NCBI GenBank assembly: GCA_004297575.1
Contig: SCSR01000047.1
Location: 1 to 9,948 of the forward strand
DNA from: an archaeon
GTDB taxonomy: Archaea > Aenigmatarchaeota > Aenigmatarchaeia > CG10238-14 > SCSR01
DNA: 9,948 nt
Direction of reading: 5' to 3'
Shown: positions 5,807 through 9,948 of the stretch, piece after piece
Layout: every line of letters starts with the position of its first letter
Numbering within the stretch: position 1 is the first letter of the stretch
Program-made: the position numbers and the translations under genes
The notes under the pieces: generated by a model
The model's input: the letters and a program-made list of their open reading frames with translations, nothing else
The model's database searches: none
What the model was told of the DNA's origin: nothing

Positions 5807-6394
5807 CTAGTGTTTAACTTTAAACATTTTTCCATGACCAGGAATGATATAATCTGCAATCTCTAAAATTCTTTTGCGAGACTCAATTAACTCATTCATA
5901 TCCATTCCCTTTGCTTGTGAATGGTCCTTCTGGTTTATATCAAATGCTTGTTCTTCCCCCTCAACCCACCAAACAACATCACCAGCAATTGCTATTCTCC
6001 CTTTAGGTGTATTGATTATAAGTGAAAGATGTTCAAGCACATGTCCAGGAGTTTCAATAATTTCGATATCCTTTCCCAACACGTGCTTATCAAACTCAAT
6101 CATTAGGTCTTTATGGTACATCAAATTAGCATCAAAAGTTATGAATTTTGCATTTTCAAATATTCCTGCAAGCAAAACATGGTCAGGATGACAATGGGAT
6201 AGGAAAACGTAGTCGATGTCACCTGTAGTTATTCCTTCTTTCGATAGTGCTTCCATTAGTTTTTCACGATTACAACCAGGATCAGTAATTATTCTTCTGT
6301 TTTCTGCGGTAATCAAGCAAGTAGTGGAACTTGCCACCCATCCCTTTTCAAGTTGTTTTGCATATCCTTCAACCAAAATCTTCACTTCAGCCAC
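5807..6394 (-). CDS. Metallo-beta-lactamase-fold hydrolase (MBLAC1-like)
   Basis: A 195-residue single-domain MBL-fold protein. The metal ligands are all visible: HCHPDH (67-72, giving H67, H69, D71, H72), H118 in TPGH, D139 in AGDVVWW and H187 in PGHG. The short length, ending soon after PGHGKMFKV, fits the compact hydrolase group related to MBLAC1 or glyoxalase-II-like proteins; the substrate is unknown. The start is a GTG at 6392-6394, the first start codon after an in-frame TGA, with GGTGG 6 bases upstream. The gene is clearly more AT-rich than its neighbours (two 60-base samples gave about 27% and 33% G+C against about 57% in rps11), and it sits just after tRNA-Leu where ribosomal protein genes are often found. 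This suggests later arrival by transfer, which is inference. Confidence 0.92.
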   Translation of the reverse strand: MAEVKILVEGYAKQLEKGWVASSTTCLITAENRRIITDPGCNREKLMEALSKEGITTGDIDYVFLSHCHPDHVLLAGIFENAKFITFDANLMYHKDLMIEFDKHVLGKDIEIIETPGHVLEHLSLIINTPKGRIAIAGDVVWWVEGEEQAFDINQKDHSQAKGMDMNELIESRKRILEIADYIIPGHGKMFKVKH

Positions 6395-6427
6395 AAATAA
6401 CCACCTTAATCATACATGTTCCTTTCA

Positions 6428-6439
6428 CTTATTTAATAT
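6428..6439 (-). promoter_or_regulatory. TATA-like element before the MBL hydrolase
   Basis: On the minus strand ATATTAAATAAG lies about 40 bases before the GTG start and 5 bases beyond the tRNA-Leu 3' end. Initiation 25 bases downstream would leave a leader of about 15 bases that contains the GGTGG ribosome site. This would let the gene be transcribed apart from the alpha operon and tRNA-Leu. Confidence 0.4.
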
Positions 6440-6443
6440 CAGA

Positions 6444-6562
6444 TGCAGGGGGTGAGATTCGAACTCACGAAGGGACTAACCCAGCGGATTTCTCATATCA
6501 TCTTGTATCAACACTTAAGTTACCTTAAGTCCGCCGCAATTGCCGGACTATGCGACCCCTGC
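6444..6562 (-). tRNA. tRNA-Leu (anticodon UAA) with a 34-base intron
   Basis: Class II tRNA, 119 bases as gene and 85 after splicing. The acceptor stem is GCAGGGG (6562-6556) with CCCCTGC (6451-6445) and discriminator A at 6444; CCA is not encoded. The D stem has 3 pairs (GCA/TGC) with A14, G15, G18 and G19 in place. The anticodon stem is GCGGA (6534-6530) with TCCGC (6488-6484) and the loop is C-U-UAA-G-A. The variable arm has a GGG/CCC stem (between 6469 and 6483). The T arm is GTGAG-TTCGAAT-CTCAC. The intron is 6490-6523, between positions 37 and 38. It follows rpo3 by 14 bases and is probably co-transcribed. Position 9 is C, which is uncommon. Confidence 0.96.
6490..6523 (-). other. tRNA intron with bulge-helix-bulge splice site
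   Basis: The precursor can form a canonical archaeal bulge-helix-bulge. Loop bases CUUA (32-35) pair with UGAG (6495-6492) near the intron's 3' end as a 4-pair central helix with one G-U. The flanking bulges are AGG on the 5' side and AAA on the 3' side, each of 3 bases. Cutting after the second base of each bulge gives exactly G37/A38 as the joint and a 7-base anticodon loop. The intron's first bases also allow CUUAAG-GUAA-CUUAAG, a rival hairpin that pairs the anticodon with the intron under a GNRA-type tetraloop. Confidence 0.88.
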
Positions 6563-6576
6563 GTAAATAGAATTAG

Positions 6577-7239
6577 TCACTTTAACTTCTTTAACGCTTT
6601 TGCGAAATCAGCCATCTTCTTTTCAAGGACGTCCGCCGCTTCTGTCACAACATTCTCTGCATCCAGCCCGCTTGCAGATTCGACATCAAAAATGAACGCA
6701 TCCTCGGCATACTTGGTATCTTCTGTCTCTTCCGCCCTTGGTGTTTCCTTTACAGGCTTGTTCTTATAACCAACAACTGCTCCCATCCACTTGGAGTGTT
6801 TTCTTCCTGTTCCCAATTGCGCCATAGCCTCAAACTGTATCTCCTGCCCGTCGAACAATTCCACTATCGGTATCTTGTCATACACAGGCTTGACATCCTT
6901 GTCAGTCGATTTCATGTCGCCAGAATAAACCATCCCCGGACCCTTCTTCTTCAGCGCCAGCGTCACCTGGCATTTGCTGCATCCCTTGCCGCCGCATGTG
7001 CATTCGTTTGGCAGGTTGTATGCTTTTGGATCAAATGTAAGAGGCACCTGCCCCAGCCTGTTGGCAACCACCTCATCATTCAACGCAGAACTGTTCTTCC
7101 TAAAATCAACATACTCTACAGCCATCGTGGATATCTCAGTCATCATCACCCTTCTGAGTGCGGATGCAAAGCTAGGCTTGACACCCTCCAGGACGAACGT
7201 GATTTCACGGTCACTTTTTTCCAGAATTTCAACGCGCAT
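6577..7239 (-). CDS. rpo3: RNA polymerase subunit Rpo3 (subunit D)
   Basis: Archaeal counterpart of bacterial alpha and eukaryotic RPB3; with Rpo11 it nucleates polymerase assembly. The 220-residue protein has the dimerisation part FALRR-type helix (ASALRRVMMTEISTMAVEYVDF, 25-46; conserved LRR at 28-30), then NSSALNDEVVANRLGQVPL (49-67), the family's best signature. The D2 domain contains CTCGGKGCSKC (80-90), four Cys (80, 82, 87, 90) in a CxCx4CxxC pattern fit to bind Zn or an Fe-S cluster. GTGRKHSKWMGAVVGY (143-158) is the strongly conserved strand of subunit D. It has no second ferredoxin-like cluster motif. It is the fourth gene of the S13-S4-S11-Rpo3 operon, but the 43-base gap before it holds a TATA-like box and the ATG (7237-7239) lacks a ribosome site, so it may also start its own leaderless or near-leaderless transcript. 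Confidence 0.97.
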   Translation of the reverse strand: MRVEILEKSDREITFVLEGVKPSFASALRRVMMTEISTMAVEYVDFRKNSSALNDEVVANRLGQVPLTFDPKAYNLPNECTCGGKGCSKCQVTLALKKKGPGMVYSGDMKSTDKDVKPVYDKIPIVELFDGQEIQFEAMAQLGTGRKHSKWMGAVVGYKNKPVKETPRAEETEDTKYAEDAFIFDVESASGLDAENVVTEAADVLEKKMADFAKALKKLK

Positions 7240-7265
7240 ATCAGTTTATTTGGTTTTTGAATGAA

Positions 7266-7271
7266 TTTAAA
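7266..7271 (-). promoter_or_regulatory. Internal TATA-like element before rpo3
   Basis: The minus strand reads GAAAACATTTAAATT here: a purine-rich BRE-like stretch followed by TTTAAA. The core's centre is about 29 bases before the rpo3 ATG, so initiation would fall about 4 bases before it. It lies in the largest gap of the alpha operon, where the other junctions are ATGA overlaps. Confidence 0.45.
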
Positions 7272-7282
7272 TGTTTTCTAGC

Positions 7283-7675
7283 TCACACACGGCGGCCTCT
7301 ACGACCACCCTTAGGTCTCAAAGTTCCGTGGGTAATAGGCGTAACATCCTCAATCATGCCGATTCTCAATCCGCTTCTTGCAATGCTCCTGATGGCAGGC
7401 TGTGCACCGGCGCCTGGAGACTTGGAATATTGTGAACCACGTGCGCGAATCCTGATATTGACGCCAACAATCCCTGCGGCAATCGCCTCCTCAGAGGCTT
7501 TCCTGCTCGCCTGCATGGCTGGGAACGGGCTGCCACCTTCACGGTCCTTGTCTGTCATCATGCCGGCAGAATACTTGGAAATCGTCTCGCTGCCAGTGAT
7601 GTCCGTGATGTGGATTATAGTGTTGTTGGCTGTGGAATAAATGTTGGCAATGCCCCACTTGTCATCTTTCTTCAT
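7283..7675 (-). CDS. rps11: Small ribosomal subunit protein uS11
   Basis: 130 residues, normal length. uS11 lies on the platform of the 30S subunit near the mRNA exit and 3' end of 16S rRNA. Diagnostic segments are KWGIANIYSTANNTIIHITD (6-25), the middle part with SPFPAMQASRKASEEA, SPGAGAQPAIRSIARSGLRIGMIEDVTP and the closing RPKGGRRGRRV. Compared with usual archaeal sequences, RAPGG before the SPG(P/A)GAQ motif has become RARGS. The ATG (7673-7675) overlaps the rps4 stop as ATGA and is preceded by AGGTGG, a strong ribosome site inside rps4, so it is translationally coupled. Confidence 0.97.
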   Translation of the reverse strand: MKKDDKWGIANIYSTANNTIIHITDITGSETISKYSAGMMTDKDREGGSPFPAMQASRKASEEAIAAGIVGVNIRIRARGSQYSKSPGAGAQPAIRSIARSGLRIGMIEDVTPITHGTLRPKGGRRGRRV

Positions 7676-8127
7676 TTGCCCACCTTTTGTATCTTTTCTT
7701 CCTCGTCAACCGCAACGACATAACTAGGATATACCACTTTCTTGCCGCTGATTGTCACCAGACCGTGGACGATATACTGCCTCGCCTGCTTTACTGTGTT
7801 CGCCAAGCCTTTCTTATGGACAATCGTCTGCAATCTCCTGCTCAACAGGTTGTTGATGGTCAACCCAAGCACATCATCTAGAGTCGCACCTGGCTGCAGC
7901 AACCCAAGCTTGACCATCTTCCCTATCAAAACAGCTTCCTTTTCATTGTCCCTCTTTGCAGCAAGCTCCCTTGCCATCCTCCTGTACTTTCTCATCGTAC
8001 CTTCTGCAACCCAGATCTCCTTTTTCCTTCTCAAGCCAAAAGTGTTTATGATTTCCCCTTCCCTCTCTATCCTGCTCTTGTTCCACATCTTCTTCGGGGC
8101 TTTGTATTTCTTTTTCAGGTGTCTCAT
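7672..8127 (-). CDS. rps4: Small ribosomal subunit protein uS4
   Basis: uS4 is a primary 16S rRNA-binding protein of the 30S body. The 151-residue product has the N-terminal archaeal region (KKYKAPKKMWNKSRIEREGEI, 6-26; LRRKKEIWVAEGTMRKYRRMAR, 32-53) and the S4 RNA-binding domain (about 95-145; SRRLQTIVHKKGLANTVKQARQYI then HGLVTISGKKV). It ends soon after YVVAVDEEEKIQKVGK and so lacks the longer C-terminal tail of many archaeal S4 proteins, which run to about 170-190 residues. The ATG (8125-8127) overlaps the rps13 stop as ATGA; the upstream sequence, which encodes the Lys/Glu tail of uS13, is purine-rich and can act as ribosome site. Confidence 0.97.
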   Translation of the reverse strand: MRHLKKKYKAPKKMWNKSRIEREGEIINTFGLRRKKEIWVAEGTMRKYRRMARELAAKRDNEKEAVLIGKMVKLGLLQPGATLDDVLGLTINNLLSRRLQTIVHKKGLANTVKQARQYIVHGLVTISGKKVVYPSYVVAVDEEEKIQKVGK

Positions 8128-8723
8128 TTCTTCTCTTCCTTCTTCTCAGGAGCGGCTGCGCCCGCAGCAGGCTTGGCTTCGAGCTTGATGGATTTCTTCA
8201 TGACACCCACCACCCTTCCTTTCTGCCTGAACGAGCTTCTTGTTCTCTGGCCGCGCACAGGCTGTCCGAGCATATGCCTGACTCCCCTGTATACTCTAAG
8301 GTCTACATACCTCTGCACATCAAACCTGTGTGCCACGTCCAAATCAGAACCAATCAAATGCGTGTTTGCTCCAGTCTCCAATTCCTTCCTTCTGTTGATG
8401 AAATAAATAGGGATTCCATACTTTAGCGGGTCTCTCAGGATATCTTCGAGCTTTGCCAAGTCTACATCCTTGAGCGCGCTTATCTTCGTCGCCGGGTCAA
8501 AGCCGGAAACATTGCAGACCGCCTTGGCCATCGAATAACTGACACCCTTGATTCCCCTGATGCCGCTGTTGAGGCTCTTGTCTGCGTTCAGGTCTGTGTT
8601 TGCGATACGGATAAGGTTACGGACTTCGACAGGCTTGTCCATCCTCTTCGGCTTTTCCTTCTTCTCTTCCTTAGGCGCCTCTTCCTTCGGTTTCTCCAAA
8701 TCCTTTGCTTTGTCTTTTACCAT
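8124..8723 (-). CDS. rps13: Small ribosomal subunit protein uS13 with charged extensions
   Basis: uS13 lies in the 30S head and makes bridges to the large subunit. The core (about 33-184) is typical: LIRIANTDLNADKSLNSGIRGIKGVS, the helix-two-turn-helix region, and GVRHMLGQPVRGQRTRSSFRQKG. The 199-residue length exceeds the usual archaeal size of about 150 because of an N-terminal Lys/Glu/Pro-rich extension (about 1-30, with KPKEEAPKEEKKEKPKR) and an Ala-rich to Glu/Lys-rich tail (about 185-199). M28 is a possible shorter start, but it has no ribosome site, while the ATG at 8721-8723 fits the TATA-like box at 8755-8763 with a short leader. It is the first gene of the alpha operon. Confidence 0.95.
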   Translation of the reverse strand: MVKDKAKDLEKPKEEAPKEEKKEKPKRMDKPVEVRNLIRIANTDLNADKSLNSGIRGIKGVSYSMAKAVCNVSGFDPATKISALKDVDLAKLEDILRDPLKYGIPIYFINRRKELETGANTHLIGSDLDVAHRFDVQRYVDLRVYRGVRHMLGQPVRGQRTRSSFRQKGRVVGVMKKSIKLEAKPAAGAAAPEKKEEKK

Positions 8724-8754
8724 GTTGACACGTTATCTATTATTCAACTAAAGG

Positions 8755-8763
8755 ATTTTTAAA
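8755..8763 (-). promoter_or_regulatory. TATA-like element of the S13-S4-S11-Rpo3 operon
   Basis: The minus strand reads CTTTAAAAA about 36 bases before the rps13 ATG; initiation 25 bases on gives a leader of about 10 bases without a clear Shine-Dalgarno site. It is the only good candidate in the 61-base gap between the upstream gene's stop and rps13. Confidence 0.5.
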
Positions 8764-8784
8764 GGTTGTTAAAGTGCTTAGGAA

Positions 8785-9294
8785 TCATTTTCTGTGCGTG
8801 TGCATATAGTGGAATTCTAATGCGTACACTGCATTTTCAATCTTCTTCAGATTTTCCTTACCACCAGCATTCTGTTCCATGCTTCTCAGAGTTCGTCTGC
8901 CACGTAAATAATTGCGTGTCCTAAGTACCATGTAGGATGCTCCTAAAATCCCCATCATGTTTAGTACACCAAAATGCCCGTATGCAATATCAGCAGTCCC
9001 AACTACCCCAAACACCCCTGCTATCAAATCGCTGTATCCAGGGCGCTTAGTAAGCCATCTTGCATCCGATATATCCTTTGCGAACTTGCGCAAATTTTCA
9101 TCAGATTCGTATATATCGTGGAACGGCTGTTGCTTGGCTTCGTATTCTGAATGCAACTGCCACTTTGTTTTCTCAATTTCCTCCTCAAAAGATTTCACTC
9201 TGCTGACTTTTTCAACATCCTGCCATCTATCAATTTTTGTCATTTTTGGTTCTAGTTGCAGTAGCGTTTGTACAGCCTCACTGTAACCAGCCAT
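8785..9294 (-). CDS. Unknown protein with two predicted membrane segments
   Basis: I do not recognise this 169-residue protein. Residues about 1-85 are charged and helical with coiled-coil character (about 27-75). Two short hydrophobic stretches follow (about 89-104 and 108-125) separated by a tight turn, then a basic segment RTRNYLRGRRTLR (125-137) and a short charged C-terminal helix. The pattern suggests a membrane hairpin with both ends on the cytoplasmic side, the basic residues being positive-inside. The open frame continues upstream to 9369, but that part is tRNA-Ala. The ATG at 9292-9294 is chosen because it lies outside the tRNA and about 25 bases from ATTTAAGT (9316-9323), consistent with a leaderless mRNA. 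Its stop lies 61 bases before rps13. Function unknown. Confidence 0.75.
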   Translation of the reverse strand: MAGYSEAVQTLLQLEPKMTKIDRWQDVEKVSRVKSFEEEIEKTKWQLHSEYEAKQQPFHDIYESDENLRKFAKDISDARWLTKRPGYSDLIAGVFGVVGTADIAYGHFGVLNMMGILGASYMVLRTRNYLRGRRTLRSMEQNAGGKENLKKIENAVYALEFHYMHTHRK

Positions 9295-9315
9295 GAATGA
9301 TAATTCGAAGACTAA

Positions 9316-9323
9316 ACTTAAAT
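9316..9323 (-). promoter_or_regulatory. TATA-like element of the two-membrane-segment gene
   Basis: ATTTAAGT on the minus strand is centred about 25 bases before the ATG at 9294 and begins 5 bases beyond the tRNA-Ala 3' end. Its position supports the short start over the longer frame that enters the tRNA. Confidence 0.45.
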
Positions 9324-9328
9324 CGGGA

Positions 9329-9403
9329 TGGACCAGCAGGGATTTGAACCCTGAGCCTTCTGCTTGCAAAGCAGACGATCTAACCAGATTGATCTACTGG
9401 CCC
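9329..9403 (-). tRNA. tRNA-Ala (anticodon UGC), no intron
   Basis: 75 bases and fully cloverleaf. The acceptor stem is GGGCCAG with CTGGTCC, including the G3-U70 wobble that is the alanine identity element, and discriminator A at 9329. The D stem is GATC/GATC with GG in the loop. The anticodon stem TCTGC/GCAGA encloses TTTGCAA with anticodon TGC. The variable loop has 5 bases and the T arm is CAGGG-TTCAAAT-CCCTG. CCA is not encoded. The TATA-like TTTATAAA at about 9440-9447 is about 40 bases upstream. Confidence 0.97.
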
Positions 9404-9421
9404 TTGAATTGCTGTTAACAG

Positions 9422-9447
9422 AAATATATGGGAAGAGAATTTATAAA
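9422..9447. promoter_or_regulatory. Divergent TATA-like elements for tRNA-Ala and HAD gene
   Basis: The 56-base gap between tRNA-Ala and the HAD gene holds ATTTATAAAT at about 9439-9448, a self-complementary box placed right for the tRNA on the minus strand. AAATATATGG at 9422-9431 is about 34 bases before the plus-strand GTG at 9460. Each gene thus has a plausible element, and the two lie within 26 bases. Confidence 0.45.
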
Positions 9448-9459
9448 TCAGGTAATGCA

Positions 9460-9948
9460 GTGGAGATAAGATTCATAATCTGCGATTTAGGCGGTGTTTA
9501 CTTTACAGACGGTACTTCTATTGCTTTAAGGAAAATCAATGAATTCACGAAAGCAGATGGTGAAATAATCGACGATTTGTTCAGGGAATCTCCAGAAAAG
9601 GAAGGCTATTTGTTGAGGATTGGCAAATTAGACAGCAAGGAATTTTGGAGCATCGTCTCCAAGAAGCTGAACCTGAAATCAGACCATATTTCTGCAATTA
9701 GAGAGATGTGGCACAGTTCATATGAACCAATCAATGGAATGAAAGAATTGATTCAGAAGTTAAGGAAGAATTACAAGGTTGTGGCATTCAGCGGCACCTT
9801 TAAAGAGAGGGTAGAATATCTGGATAGCAAGTACGGTCTGCTAAACGATTTTGATGATTTTGTCTTCTCTTTCGATTACAAGATGAATAAAAAGAACCCT
9901 GATTTCTATAGGAAACTTCTTGAAGCGATTGATGCCAAGCCAGAAGAG
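9460..9948 (+). CDS. HAD-superfamily hydrolase, N-terminal 163 residues
   Basis: Partial gene, open to the window end. Motif I is CDLGGVYFTD (8-17) with the nucleophile D9; the usual second Asp two residues on is Gly11, as in the DLGGV/DLGNV subgroup of HAD class IA proteins. Motif II is the Ser in AFSGT (109-113, S111), and the motif III Lys lies in NKKNPDFYRKLLEAI (143-157, probably K145). Residues about 20-90 are a helical cap. Motif IV lies beyond the window. The start is a GTG at 9460-9462, giving MEIRFIICDLGG; no in-frame ATG lies nearby upstream. The lack of the second Asp may mean altered catalysis or substrate, but this variation is seen in known phosphatase relatives. The substrate cannot be inferred. 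Confidence 0.85.
   Translation, partial: MEIRFIICDLGGVYFTDGTSIALRKINEFTKADGEIIDDLFRESPEKEGYLLRIGKLDSKEFWSIVSKKLNLKSDHISAIREMWHSSYEPINGMKELIQKLRKNYKVVAFSGTFKERVEYLDSKYGLLNDFDDFVFSFDYKMNKKNPDFYRKLLEAIDAKPEE

Noticed and set aside
3445..6394. Radical SAM, deoxyribosyltransferase-like, HIT and MBL genes as one biosynthetic or defence cluster
   Set aside because: Only HIT and the transferase-like gene are coupled; the others have their own TATA-like elements, and the base composition of the MBL gene differs. No defence hallmark such as a nuclease, sensor or toxin is present.
6331..6769. Plus-strand open frames crossing the tRNA-Leu, with segments such as GVRFELTK and GEIRTHEGT
   Set aside because: These peptides are the antisense translation of the tRNA T arm, a frequent false annotation; no separate support exists.
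9295..9369. N-terminal extension of the two-membrane-segment protein
   Set aside because: The extra codons lie in the tRNA-Ala gene; the ATG at 9294 with a TATA-like box 25 bases upstream explains the gene.
1..9948. CRISPR arrays, insertion sequences or phage genes
   Set aside because: I found no regularly spaced repeats, transposase or integrase motifs, or terminal inverted repeats around any gene.

Overview
The window is from an archaeal chromosome, read mostly on the minus strand. Archaeal marks are direct: an Rpo3 (RpoD) RNA polymerase subunit in an S13-S4-S11-RpoD operon, an Spt5 with one KOW domain preceded by a very short SecE, archaeal-type FtsZ and long-type FKBP, TATA boxes about 25 bases before several start codons, no encoded CCA on either tRNA, and a tRNA-Leu with a 34-base intron at position 37/38 flanked by a bulge-helix-bulge. 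The very short intergenic spacers, small proteins and a degenerate uL11 proline loop would fit a DPANN-type lineage, but that placement is an inference and I cannot name the phylum.

Layout. Positions 1-104 (+) hold the tail of an unidentified protein. A minus-strand block from 3030 to 101 reads FKBP prolyl isomerase, FtsZ, SecE, Spt5, uL11; the genes after FtsZ are packed with 2-base or overlapping junctions, and the usual L1-L10-L12 genes do not follow uL11. A divergent promoter at 3031-3106 also serves a small unknown plus-strand protein (3107-3448). It meets, stop codon over stop codon, a minus-strand B12-binding radical SAM protein (3445-4869). Next on the minus strand are a translationally coupled HIT-family hydrolase and nucleoside deoxyribosyltransferase-like protein (5739 to 4913) and an AT-rich metallo-beta-lactamase-fold hydrolase (5807-6394).

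From 8723 down to 6444 (minus) runs the classical archaeal alpha operon: S13, S4, S11 (all ATGA-overlapped), Rpo3, then an intron-containing tRNA-Leu(UAA) 14 bases after rpo3. The L18e-L13-S9 genes that often come next in archaea are absent and the AT-rich hydrolase lies there instead. Further right are an unknown protein with two predicted membrane segments (8785-9294, minus), a tRNA-Ala(UGC) (9329-9403, minus) and the first 163 codons of a plus-strand HAD-like hydrolase running off the window.

The core of the window is information processing plus division and folding: transcription elongation (Spt5, Rpo3), translation (uL11, uS4, uS11, uS13, two tRNAs), secretion (SecE), division (FtsZ) and folding (FKBP). 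The HIT and deoxyribosyltransferase-like pair suggests nucleotide salvage or clean-up. I saw no CRISPR array, transposon, toxin-antitoxin pair or recognisable defence system. The points most worth checking are the altered uL11 loop, the tRNA-Leu intron with its competing hairpin, the AT-rich gene at the tRNA-Leu junction, and a cluster of symmetric half-sites in the FKBP promoter.
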